NCBI GenBank assembly: GCA_941918925.1
Contig: OW799237.1
Coordinates: forward strand, 15,109,201-15,173,200
Source of the DNA: Phyto melanocephala
Taxonomy: Eukaryota > Arthropoda > Insecta > Diptera > Rhinophoridae
DNA: 64,000 bases
Direction: 5' to 3'
Below, piece after piece: positions 12,100 through 23,547 of this stretch (the first letter of the stretch is position 1; each line of letters opens with the position of its first letter). The position numbers and the translations under genes were made by a program. The notes under the pieces were generated by a model. It saw nothing but the letters and a program-made list of their open reading frames with translations, had not been told where the DNA came from and made no database searches.

Positions 12100-14482
12100 C
12101 TTTCCATCGAATGTTTCAATTTACAGTCAAGAAAACAGCTGAGTGCAATTGTTGTGACGAATTTTTGGTTTTTTTTGCAAATATTCTGCCGCCATAATAT
12201 TTTTTTTGTTTTGTGTTTTACAAATATTCTGCCGCAATTTAAATTAAATATAATTAATAATGCTTGAGAATAAAAATAATAATTTTGAATAATAAAATTG
12301 CTTTAAAATTGCGTCCAGCCTATGCCACAGTAATCAATTTAAATTAATTTTGACAAGTAGTATGTGTGAAAAACTTGACAGAAAAACTTGAACGTGTGGC
12401 TGCAATGTTAGGTGTTGCATAACATGGAGGTCATTTATGATGTACAATTTTTAAAATGACTTAATTGAAAGAATTGATGAAATACATTGATTGAAAATAT
12501 GCTTGATTAAATATTTTATTAGAGCAAAGTTGGTGCGCCAAAGTTCTCTATTTACATATATTCGATACATTTTACATTTAAGGAGATTTAAATCGATTTA
12601 TTTAAAATTTTTCTAAAATACGTCGTTTTTTTTTAATTTATCACTAGTATAGAAAATGTAAAAGGTGACAAAAGGGTGTTTTTTGTGAAGAGGACTTTTT
12701 AAAAATAGAATAAAGCACGGTTAAATTTATTTGCCCCTTGGACGAATCAAGAAGCAATAGTTTGTAGGTGGGGAATTTTTTTCGAGTTTTTTTCACTCGG
12801 AATGAGACAAATTTGATAAGGAACATGTCAATTAAACAAGAAATGAGCCTTAACACTGAATATAATATTGTAAAAATTGCTCAAGGTAACATTCCCCAAC
12901 TGAACAACGATTCTATAAAAAAATTTACACAATATTTGAACATTTCTCTGGCCTTAGCCGATATTCATTAATACCCTCTCCTAAGTGGAAACTAAAACAT
13001 CACACATTTAAAATTGTTTCTATTTTATTTCTGGGTTATATTAGAAGAATTAAAATATAGGAAATTTCTGTTCTATTTCCATCTTCTAGGGAACACCCAT
13101 GGTTATCTTAATTTGTTTTCATTTTATTAACTTTTAATTATATAAACATTGATTTCTTACCAACTATTTGTTTATTTATTTCTGTTATTTATTTGTTTAT
13201 TTTATCTGTAACAAAAAAAAAAGATTTTATGACTTGTTTCTCCTTTATAGCAGACAGGCATCTAAAGTGTCATATAAAAGATATAAAAAAAAACAAGAAA
13301 CAACAATACCGCTCTTGAGCCCATAAAAAAGACAACAACAACAACAATAGCAATGAGTCCTAAGGCTAAAAAATTAAATATTTATATTCAGAATTTAAAA
13401 AAATATACCTTTGCCTTTTGCCTCAATAGAGCCTGTCACTTGTGTCATGTTGATATGCACCTTTCTCACTCGCTGACTTTTTACACACTTTTATTAGAGC
13501 ATTTAAAATTGTACGATTAAAAGGAAATATACAACACTCATGCATACATACATTTCTATCTAAATTACTATTATTTAGTTTATACACCAATTTTAGGTCT
13601 TCCTTATGCATACATACAGCGAATCATTGTACTCTAGTCAAATGCATTTATTTATGATGAGAGCTTACAACGAACGCAATGCGAGTTCTTAACATTCCTC
13701 CTATTCCATTCTTCAATTCACATACTTATAAACTGTTTAAATATTTAGATTATTGGCATGTGAAGGTTTTTCCGTAAAAAAAGAAATACCAAAAAAAAAT
13801 AATAATAATAAAACAGCAACAAATACATCAAACAGACGTGCTTACATACATGTGTTAATATGCTTGATATATGTTTGTATGTATGCATGCATTTGTGATT
13901 GTATTTACATATATCTCTGACTGCCTATAGATTTTCCACAACTACATCTGTACGTTCATAGTTCATATTGTATGTCTGTAATATTGAAGTGTTATGTGTC
14001 ATGTTTAATACGTGTAAATTCACGTTTGTTTTCATACAGACAAGTACGAATACTATTTTTTCCTTTTTTGAGGTTGTGAGGTCTACAAAATTTTTCGAGA
14101 ATTTTTTATTTTGAAGCCACCACAGTGAATATGGGAAGGAATGCTAACGGCTTAATTAATTAAACTGTATTATAATTATAATTATTTCTTGTGAAAATTT
14201 TAATTAAAATTTAATTTAGATGATACTCAAATTTGTTATTAAAAAGGTCTCAATACTCGTTTTATAAAACTGTAAAATGAGAAGTGTTTGTATAGCAAAA
14301 GTTATGGTTGCACCATTTGATATGACAAACTAAAGCTTTTCCTTAACAGAACGAGAAATGAGCCCCAGAATTCAGTTAAAAAAGTAAAATGAAATGTGTT
14401 TCTTTAGGCGATATTATCGGATTTTTATTAAATTGTAAAGCGAAGGGATTTTTCGTTAATAATTTCGGCCGTTCCGAATCTG
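12100..14482. other. AT-rich intergenic DNA, nothing recognised
   Basis: Contains simple runs (for example TTTATTTATT-type at 13160-13205 and AAT/AAC-rich DNA at 13330-13820) and short ORFs without domain character. No RNA gene was seen. Confidence 0.4.
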
Positions 14483-15449
14483 ATAATACCCTTCACCATC
14501 ATGTACATAGGTATAATCCCACATCGTAGCTTAATCTTTATTTCATGCTATACGCCATTTTTCTTTATTGTTTCTGACGCCATCCTTGATTTTTAATTTT
14601 TACGAAGTTAACTGTATTCTACTAGTCAAGCCCTTTCATCTATCACCCATATTGATGGGGTTAAAAAAATTTGTTCCGCCATTTTGTCTTAGACGCCATC
14701 TTGCATTTAACATTTTTCAAAATTTTACTTTATTCTACTGGTCAAGCCATTTCATTTGATAGCAATATTAAGGGGGTTCAAGAAATTACATTTAAAAAAA
14801 CCAGATTTGGCTCATATATACATTTATAGTCTGCCATTTTGTAGAGGCGGCCAACATGAATTTTAGTTTTTTTTATATTGTTTCAGATGATACCAATATT
14901 CACTCTCTCGGTTGTCTAGAAGCTGAAAAAAATTGTTTTTAGTTTGTAAACTTTTTAAATATTTATTTTTAAAAAAAAATTTTGCCTATAACTTTACTGA
15001 TTAGAGCACGTTTTATCCTAAATTTTTGAAGAATATCTCTAGAAGCATATTATATCTACAAATAGTAGCAAAGCTACCTATAAATTATTCTATGGCTGAA
15101 AAATTTTAATTTTGGTGGTAAGAATATGGGAAAAAACAGAGGCAGTCGTGTTTATTTGCTTATATCTCTGAAAGTTATGGGGCGGTTGTGCTGAATTTTA
15201 ATAGCAATTCATTCCCGGATATTTCCAAAAGATTTTATCATACTCAGATGAACATATAGTTACTTCTAAAAGTTGATTTCAACCAACACACGGGCAGACG
15301 GACAAACGGACATGGCTTAATCGTCACCCCTATTTACAAGCTTTCAGAAAATATATACTTTAGGGGTCGGAAATGAAAATTGTAGAAATTACAAACGGAA
15401 TGACAAAGCTATATATTCCCTTGTGCAACACAGGTGAAGGGTATAAAAA
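14483..15449. mobile_element. TATACCC-type inverted-repeat element C
   Basis: The left end has ATAATACCCTTCACC (14483-14497) and the right end GGTGAAGGGTAT (15433-15444), an inverted pair. Close to the right end are ACGGGCAGACGGACAAACGG (15291 onward) and a TACTTTAGGGGTC word, the same landmarks found at one end of repeat copies A and B. Inside, on the minus strand, is the GGTATCAAATGAAAG-type text. There is no coding potential. It is probably a diverged member of the same broad family. Confidence 0.65.
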
Positions 15450-15599
15450 TTGCGCACAACTGCCCGCCACGGTCACGCTTGCAGGAACTAATTTTTAAAT
15501 AAAAATTATTTGGGTCTTTATATCTTTGACAAATTCACAAATTTAATTTTCCATCAATTATGAAACTGGCGGAAAAATTTTAGCAAGTTAGTGATAAAC

Positions 15600-15850
15600 T
15601 CTTGTACATCCCTCAATTTCATCCGAAAATATTGCTGTTGTAGCCCATAGTATTAGGGCTACCGCAGTTTTGTTCAATTCATGTCGATCTTTGGAAATAA
15701 GCATTTCATATTAGCCAGATTTAGAAGTTCTTGATAAGGACAATGTTTATTTTTAATAAGATGACGCTGCGTTCAACACAAATAACGGTACTATTGCTAT
15801 TTTAAGTGAAAAAAAGTCCTGACCGTGATGGTTTCAACGAAATTAGTTTG
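15600..15850 (+). pseudogene. Internally deleted Tc/mariner-superfamily transposase, relic 2
   Basis: Two conserved pieces can be read: SSENIAVVAHSIRA (from 15619) and DNVYF followed by two stops and then DDAAFNTNNGTI (15739-15789). The second corresponds to the family's catalytic WFQQDGA(x)HTA block with its active-site aspartate. The central part of the protein is missing. It is the same family as the relic at 11.6-12.0 kb. Confidence 0.6.
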
Positions 15851-15899
15851 TATGCAAAACTAGGATTTAACGATAAGTTTTAACGTCAAAACAAATTTT

Positions 15900-17641
15900 T
15901 TTATGAAAACCTTAAGTGTGAAAAAACAATTAGTTTCGAGAACCATATTAATACACCTTAAGCTCACTAAACACCATATCAAACTTTTGTGGGTATCATT
16001 TTAGACACTGACAGTAATGAATGGCTGATAGGTGATAGATAGAAATTTTTGTATTTAAAACATTTTTGCTACTATTGTTCGAATTGCAAAATTATTTAAT
16101 TTTTTTTTTAATGGACTTAGCTTACCTTCCCCTGCCATTTTTCTCGTTGCACTAGTACGTGTTTTAAAGGTCTGCTTTTAGATTTGTTTTAATGTGAATG
16201 TGTAGAGAGAGAGGTGTTCTATATAAAGTGCATAGATTTGGTGACTCCTAGGGCTGTAAAGTTTTATTTGTAGGTCTGAATTATTTGATAGGTCGTAGTA
16301 GTACAAATGGTTTATTAAGAAAACTACGGGTAAAATGTACAAACAAAATTGTGTGATTGTTTTTGTTGGAGTATGTGTGGTTGGTTGGTTTTTTTTGAAG
16401 TGCAACAAGAAAATGTGTAAATAATGACAGTGGATTTTTTACCACGTTCACTTTTTTATTGGAAAAACCCATAAAGTTAAATAAATTTGTATTTTTTTTA
16501 AATTATAAAATGAGTGTTTATAGAGGTAAAATAATTTTTAAAATTTTTTGTGAAAATATTTAAAGTGTGAAAAATTGGGTATTTAAATACAGATTAAATG
16601 GTGTTTATTTAAGGAGTACAATGGAGCTGGAAAAAATAAAAAAATAGAGCTAATAAACGTTAAATGACTAATTTCGTGTGATACACATTTAAGTTTTGTT
16701 TAGCAAAACTAAATTGTTACATATGCTATGCTTGAGAGTGATTATAGTTGTAGTCTTAAGTTATTCACTGCTGTATTTATAGCAACTTTATTTCACATTC
16801 TTGTAATATAATTTATTTATCTTCTCTTAATTCGCTTAGTTTGTTTTTTTTTAATTTTCATTTAGTTCATAATCTTTTTTTTTTTTTTTTTGATTACAAA
16901 ACGTCATAATTTTATTTATTTTTTTAGCTTCTTCTGCTTTAAATATGTTTGTTTGTAATGGCGCCATTCAGCTGCCCTAAAATTTATAACACTTTATTAT
17001 CTGTTCATTAATTTCTGTAGTTGTAAAAAATGTTTGTTTTTATTATTTCATTATTTTTATATTTAAAATTTAATTATTCTGTACTACACTGGATACGTAA
17101 TACACAATTTACATGACTACATTTTTCTAGCATTTATTACATAAACTGTCCATATTTACTAAACTCTACTTTATTATACGTTTATATGCATCAGTTTTTT
17201 TATTTTCTTTTAAGTTTTTATTATTTTTAATTTGTTTTTGTACTAATAATCATGAACTTAATTATAATATTTTTTGTAGTTGTTTATTTTTCATTTTTAA
17301 TTGAAAACATAACAGAAGGAATATATGGAAATAAAAAAAAAATCCCATAAAGAAGGAGATGTTCGTGGTTCATTCTACATGCATAAGTATAGAAGTAGGT
17401 AAAGAATGACAGTGGATTGAAGAGTCTGCAGTGGATTGAAGAATCTATCGAACGCCAGTAGCAGGCTACAGTTGTAGTACTAATAATAGTAGTTTGAAGT
17501 GCACACATATTTATGTGAAGTTCTACATAAGACTTATGAAGTGTTTATTAAGTGCATTTTTAATTTAAGACAGAAATTTGCATTAAGTGTTATAAAAGAA
17601 TAAAAACTTTTTATACAGTTTCAACTAAAATTAATGAAACA
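15900..17641. other. AT-rich intergenic DNA, nothing recognised
   Basis: A/T-rich with poly-T runs near 16878 and 16915. Short ORFs are not convincing. No RNA gene or inverted-repeat element was seen. Confidence 0.4.
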
Positions 17642-18553
17642 TCTATATATATAAAATTCACGTGTCACAGTGTTTGTCACCAAACTCCTCCGAAACGGCT
17701 GAACCGATTTCAATGAAATATTGCATACACATTCTATAGGTCTGAGAATAGGTTCATAACTATTTTTTATATCCCTTAATGAAGTAGGCGTGGCACATCC
17801 CATACAAAGTGAATTTTAAACATCATATATTTTGATTATTATGAAAGGGAGAGCTTCGAAAATTCGTGCGACATCAGTTATTGTTACTATTTGTAGCCGT
17901 ACCGAAAATGGGCAGGATCGCATAAGTGGCCGTGGTAGCTGCGATACAAATTGGATTTTTAATATCATATATCTTGAGAACTATGACAGAAAGAGCTTTT
18001 TAAATTTATGTGAGGCGTTCTTTTATTAATGTGAGTAGCCATGCCGAAAATGGTCGGGATAGGATAAGTGGGCGTGGTAGCTCCCATACAAAGTGAATTT
18101 TTAATATCATATATCCTGAGTACTATCACAGGGAAAGCTTTTTAAATTTATGTGAGGACTTCAATAATTAATGTGAGTAAAAAAAGTCGGGCCCACGCCC
18201 ATAAAAAATTTGTTATCATTTTTAACTATTTGCACTTGACCGATTTTTCTGAAACTTTGCACACATATTGAGCTGACATGACTTTATAATTTCGTGATTA
18301 GAAAAGTGGGCAGTGCCACGCCCATAAACAAAATATATAATTTTCAGCTACTTGAATTTCACCGATTTTTCTGAAACTTTGCACACATATTGAGCTGTCA
18401 TGACTATACAATTTCGTGATCAGAAAAGTTGGCAGTGCCTCGCCCATTAAAAAAAATTATAGTTTTTAGCTTTTTGCACTTGATATTCAATTAAAATTCA
18501 GAATGCATTTTTATTCATTAAGGGGCGTAGCAACGCGCGCCGGGCTTTTCTAG
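17642..18553 (+). mobile_element. Non-autonomous Helitron, copy 1
   Basis: It starts with TC in TCTATATATATAAAATTCAC, continues with the CCGAAACGGCTGAACCGATT text common near insect Helitron 5' ends, and ends in CTAG (18550-18553) after a GC-rich stretch containing GCGCGCCGGGC. It sits between A (17641) and T (18554), the classical A/T target, with no target duplication. Inside are about three ~155-bp tandem units (17780-18180) and then two to three ~117-bp units (18180-18480). No Rep/helicase coding is left. Confidence 0.85.
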
Positions 18554-19477
18554 TATTTTATAAAAAGGAAATTCTCTGTATTATTTCTACAAAATGCTTG
18601 TTTTTAAAGACATAAATTTCATAAATGTTTTTTCTACATTTTTTATTAAATTTTATGCAAAACGTTTTTAAACTGAAATTATTCTTAATTTCTTAAAATT
18701 TTTTATAAAAAATTTTTAAAATTTTTTAGTTTATATATTTACAAGTTACATTTGGACTGCATTTCTGATCCTGCAGTAAATATAGATTGTATCAGTCCAG
18801 TAGTTCTCGGAAAAAGACAAACATATTTATACATTTTTATGAAAATACTCGCATTACAAAGTCATGAGCTGAAAAGACAGTTCTTTTATACTTACAACTG
18901 GGCATCTGAACCCCCATTATTGTAACACGGCGATGCGTCTAGAGGCAGGGACTTATAGCGCTTCTCTTACAAATAGGAACTCAAAAAACTACTTACTTTT
19001 ATAGCAATGGTTTACCTCTAGATGCTGGTGTCCAAGCACAAGAACTACAAATGGGGGTTGAACGTTCAAGTTGATGTCCAAAAGGTGGTGATTGAGTGTC
19101 TCTATATATTGGCTTAATAAAAACTGCTCCGTCGCTGTTCTTTATTAAATAAACACTCACACTTTAACTTTTCTTTAGTTTTTATTGATTTTTATTAACT
19201 TTTTACTTTAAATAATTTATTGTGGCTCAAGTGGCGCCTGTCTCGTTTGGTGTTTTACGAAAGAATGCCTGAGTTGATCAAACCTTTTAACGGCGTTGAC
19301 TCAGCGCCGACTCACCGCACTATGTAAGTGTGCAATCACACAAGGCAAATTACATGATACGGTTTACACATGACAGACGTTAACAGCAATAAGTAAGTAC
19401 TTGATTATAATAATCTAAATAACCCATTATTAAAGGGTCTTTCTTATCAACATTTGCCAACCGATTTTTATTATTTA
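18554..19477. other. Spacer between two Helitrons, possible LTR-like remnant
   Basis: A/T-rich to about 18780, then more balanced. A TGGCGCC word occurs at 19231-19237, which can be part of a retrotransposon primer-binding site, but no paired LTR or tRNA-length match could be established. Nothing firm. Confidence 0.3.
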
Positions 19478-20317
19478 CTAGCCAAGGCCGGCGCACGTTG
19501 CTACGCCCCTTAATAAATAAAAATTCATGCTGAATTTTAATTGAATATGTTAAAAATAATATTTTATTGATTTTTATTGTAATGCAAGTGGGTATACAAT
19601 ATTTTTGGTTTTTCCATTTGCTGTAAAAAAATTTTTTGGTGTTCCCACTTTGGAGCATGCGACGTACAGCTGGCCATGTGAAAAGCATGAAATTTCCAAA
19701 TTCAATCCTGCAACACGCAGATATTGTTCTTGTGTTTTTTTTTGATGGTAATAGCATAGGCAAGGCGAACTGGATACTGTGGTCGCTTGAAGTTTAAAGG
19801 CAAATCGGTTGGAACCATTGGAATGCGGGGAAATAGATGAAAAAATTAACTTATTTTTAATTGGGGTGGCACTGTTCACTTTTCTAATTATGAAATTGTA
19901 TAGTCATGACAGCTCAATACGTGTGCAAAGTTTTAGAAAAATTGATCTAGCAAGTAGCTAAAAATAATAACTTATTTTTTATGGGCGTAGCACTGCCCAC
20001 TGTTCTAATCACGAAACTATATAGTCATGACAGCGCAATATGTGTGCAAAGTTTAAGAAAAATCGGTCCAGTGAAACTACCGCAATATTATAATTTGTTA
20101 TGGGCGTGGCCCCGCCCACTTTTCTAATCACGAATTTATATAGTCATGACAGCTGAATATGTGTGCAAAGTGTCAGAAAAATAGGTCAAGTGCAAGTAGC
20201 TAAAAATTATAATTTATTTTTTATGGGCATAGCCGAGCCCACTTTTTACCACCGATAAACAGTCCCCGGAATGTGTACAACAACTTGCCAAAGTTGTTTA
20301 CCTTTTATATATATAGA
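19478..20317 (-). mobile_element. Helitron, copy 2, with helicase remnant
   Basis: Read on the minus strand it begins TCTATATATATAAAAGG at 20317 and ends CTAG at 19481-19478, flanked by A and T as expected. The GTAGCAACGTGCGCCGG text before CTAG matches copy 1. About three to four ~118-bp tandem units lie at 19866-20245, each with a GTCATGACAGC word. They are homologous to the 117-bp units of copy 1. Between them and the 3' end is a fragment of the element's own helicase. Confidence 0.85.
19562..19850 (-). pseudogene. Helitron Rep/helicase, C-terminal fragment
   Basis: Minus-strand frames show NRFAFKLQ, then (after a frameshift) LRVAGLNLEISCFSHGQLYV, ACSKVGTP and NGKTKNIVYP. These are the end of the PIF1-like helicase of Helitron Rep/Hel proteins, including the conserved FSHGQLYVACSRVG region. 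The rest of the protein is absent, and at least one frameshift separates the pieces. It lies inside Helitron copy 2 just before its 3' terminus, the normal place for the end of the ORF. Confidence 0.8.
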
Positions 20318-21365
20318 TAGCTATTGTATTCACAATATTCCCACCTTTTTTAGAAAATAAAAAAATGATAAATTCTTATCCTAAAGAATTTTTAAAAAAT
20401 AGTTCATACTCATCTTGCATAAAAAAATTTATTCGCTACTTATTTTGGAATAACTGTCAATACTTGGAAATATAAAAAAAACGTTATTTAGCTTACTTCA
20501 AGTAAATTTTATTGTTAACCATTTGATGGTAGTTTTTTGTTGTCGGAGGACTGTAGTTTTAATTTTGTTAAACAGTGTAATAACATATTATTAGCATTAA
20601 TGAAAACTATTCTGTAAAAATGATGATGTCATTGAAATTATTTGGTCTAGTAATATTGAGTGAAGAAAATTGGAAAAAATAAAGAAATACCCTACAGTAT
20701 GTAAATTACTCTATTCTATATTAATTATCAATTTAGTGCTGATTTTGTTTTTGGCGAAAATTTAATTGTATTGATTTGTTTGGTGGGCATACATATTTGT
20801 TTATATGCGAATAACTTTAAAAATTCTTAACAGAATTAAAGTCTATGATTATTTTGCGCTCGTTTCACATATATATTTTAACTGTACAAAATTTAAACAC
20901 TTCTCTATTCACAAGTTCTGCTTAAAAAGGGAATAAAAAAATACCTTCTTATACTTTGTTCAGAATAGAACAATGCACTATCAGCGCATGGATAGTGACA
21001 GTAGTATCATAACTGATGGGCATAGGAGAATCCTGGAGATTAAACTTAAATATGCTGGCAGTAACGAAGGACTGTAAGGTTAAGATTGTCGACAATCAAC
21101 AGTCGGTAATATAAAATTCTGTTCTATTCTAAGGAAAACACCTGTAGTGGCTCGGAACTCAGTGAAGGAATAAATACTGGTAGGTAGCCATTAAATCAGT
21201 GCAAAGCGAAAGGATTCCGAATAGAGTGATCTTCTTTGATATTCTTCTAACACACATATATTTAATAAAATTGATACATATTTGATAAAAACTTTATTTA
21301 AAATCAATATCTCTGTTAAAGCAATATTTTGTTGCTTAAGTTATTTGTTTATTTAGCATATTTTT
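20318..21365. other. AT-rich intergenic DNA, partly more GC-balanced
   Basis: Nothing recognised to 20960. From 20980 to 21200 the base composition is more balanced and may be a further damaged piece of the LINE that follows, but I could not read conserved motifs there. Confidence 0.35.
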
Positions 21366-22072
21366 GCTGACGAATTTTCGCGCGGTGGATCGGCACTAGT
21401 TTCGACGAGCAAAGAGGACATGGTGAGGCCTCCGTTAGGGTATTATTTTGGGCATATTAGGGCGTGGGTATCTGACAGAACCAATACGACGTGCAGGGAC
21501 AGAAGAGACTGGAGAGTGTCAAGGGCTTTATGGTCCAAGTTCAACTCAGCGGACTCTACTTCTAGGCCTAGATAGGGTATGTCTGAGGGCCACTATTGGG
21601 GTTTTAACAGGGTACTGCCCTATGAGGACTAGGATTAGTAGATGGGATCACAGCACTCCGGATTATTGTAGGATGTGTGAAGATAAGGAGGAGCTGGAAA
21701 CTGTGGAACACATTGTCTGTCACTGCCCAAGGCTACATAATCACAGGCTATAATAATTAGGTAAACAATTACACGATGGGTTGGGTGATGTTTCGGAGTG
21801 CAAGCTGGAGAGTATTATCGGATTCATCATGGGGATTGGGTAGTTGGTGAACAGGCAATAGGGCTCGTAGAGAATCTGTATTTCTTCCTTTCTTCTATTA
21901 TATTTCCTGCTAACTTATTATTAAATATTATTTTTTCATGTATTGTATTTTTGGCAACCCTCTCTCTTTTTTATCTTTACTATATAAAGGGTAACTTAAT
22001 GGTCTCCGAGTGTGGGTGTAGGAGGCAGATACTGCCTTCTGCATCCCCTTTCCTACCTACCTACCTAGCACA
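21366..22072 (+). pseudogene. 3' end of an RNase H-bearing LINE
   Basis: Begins in frame with ADEFSRGGSAL, which resembles the final active-site region of a LINE RNase H domain, then GYYFGHIRAWVSDRTNTT and, after a frame change, GLDRVCLRATIGVLTG, YCRMCEDKEELETVEHIVC and HCPRL, the Cys/His motif typical of the end of I/R1/jockey-like ORF2 proteins. After another frameshift SECKLESIIGFIMGIGW is readable. Non-coding 3' sequence follows, ending in TAATGGTCTCCGAGTG (21997-22012) and a (CCTA)n tail at 22052-22067. The element is 5'-truncated and inactive. Confidence 0.75.
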
Positions 22073-22841
22073 TTTTAACATATTGTCACAATATTTCGAA
22101 AATATTTCTTAAATACTAAATTTTATTCTGTTGCCCGTAAATGCCTAATGTAAAGTATTTAAGGAAAACTCATAACTGAAAATAAATTACCATTTTTGAA
22201 TAATAAAATCATATTCACGTTAGACAATTTTTCTCAAGTGTGCTTATTTAAAATTCCCACCACAACATAATTCTTATGAGCAACTCTCAAACAGTTGCAT
22301 TTTAGCCAACAAGAGTTTAAACAAATATTCTAATTAGTTTTTTATTTTATTCCTTAAGCATTTCTTATTTAAAAATTTTTAGCCATCAATTTATTTTCGT
22401 TTGATGGATTTTGTTTGTTTGGTCAGTAGGTTGAAGGTTTGGTTGAACGTTGTGCCGTTTGTTGGTTGGTTGGTTTTTGGTATAAATTAACTTAAACCAT
22501 TTCTTGAATTGAATTTAAATTTAAATATTTTTTGTTTATAAATAAGTATAGTTTTTGCTGTTCATTCATAAATGATTATGATTCAAAATGGAAAAAAAAA
22601 ATATTTAAAAAAAACTACTTAATGAAATTAAAAATTTTCCAAATGTGCCTAAACTAGTTGTGAGGTCACTAGCAGATGCTGACAAAGACGTGACAATTTT
22701 GATGATTTTTTCTTATTAATGGAAAGTAATTTTAAAACAACTTTAACGAATTATATTCATATGAAATTTTATTAGTATTTGCTAAATAAACCCTGTTTTT
22801 AAATTAAAATTAATTTACAGGAATCGGTTGAAAAATAATTT
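22073..22841. other. AT-rich intergenic DNA, nothing recognised
   Basis: No ORF, RNA gene or inverted-repeat element was seen. Confidence 0.4.
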
Positions 22842-23547
22842 CCCAGCCTGCAAAATTGTCCGACATCTGTCAGATATCTGTAAGAAATGTCGACAAACAA
22901 GTAAGAATTCTATACGAATTCTGTCAGAATGCTGACGGCCAAACATATGAAGTGGTTAACACGAATTCTTACAGACATGTCGTGGGAAATTCTAAATTTT
23001 TTACCGACGCGTCTGATAGAAATCTGGGAAATTCTGATTTATTATCCAACATTCGTATGGCTTTCTGACAGATTTGTGAAAGTTTGTCGGATGTAATTCT
23101 ATCCGATGAATCGTACAGATTTCTTAAAGAAATCTGAAATATTTAATAAAGTAGAACTCAGTTTTATGTAAAATTAATATCACCTATTTTGTTTCACTTT
23201 ATGACTTAAATAAACAATACGTAAAACAAAGTTGGTTAAGATCGAAAAATTCCGTTTTAATTTGTAAAGAAAAAACAAAACAAAAAATCCTTAATAAAAG
23301 GAATAAAAACAACTTAGACATTTCTGTAAGAAATCAGTCAGAAATCTATCAGACATGTCGGTAAACAAAAAAGAATAAAATCCCTTCGACATATCCGTAC
23401 GAAATTAGTCAGAAATCTATCAAACGTGTCGTACCTTAAAATTCCCCGATATGTCTTACAGAAATCTGTACGAAATGTCCGTAAAAAAGTCAGATATTTG
23501 TAAGACTTGTCTGATTCAGACATTTTCGTACTTTTGTGCAGGCTGGG
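22842..23547. mobile_element. Inverted-repeat element with many short internal repeats
   Basis: The ends are CCCAGCCTGCAAAA (22842) and TTTTGTGCAGGCTGGG (to 23547), inverted copies differing by a base or two. Flanking bases do not show a convincing target duplication. Both arms are packed with variants of a short word combining GACATGTC and AGAAATCTGTCAGA in both orientations, while the middle (about 23120-23310) is ordinary AT-rich DNA. No transposase. The superfamily is not recognised. Confidence 0.7.

Noticed and set aside
19231..19237. Retrotransposon primer-binding site (TGGCGCC)
   Set aside because: No paired LTRs or longer tRNA complementarity could be found.
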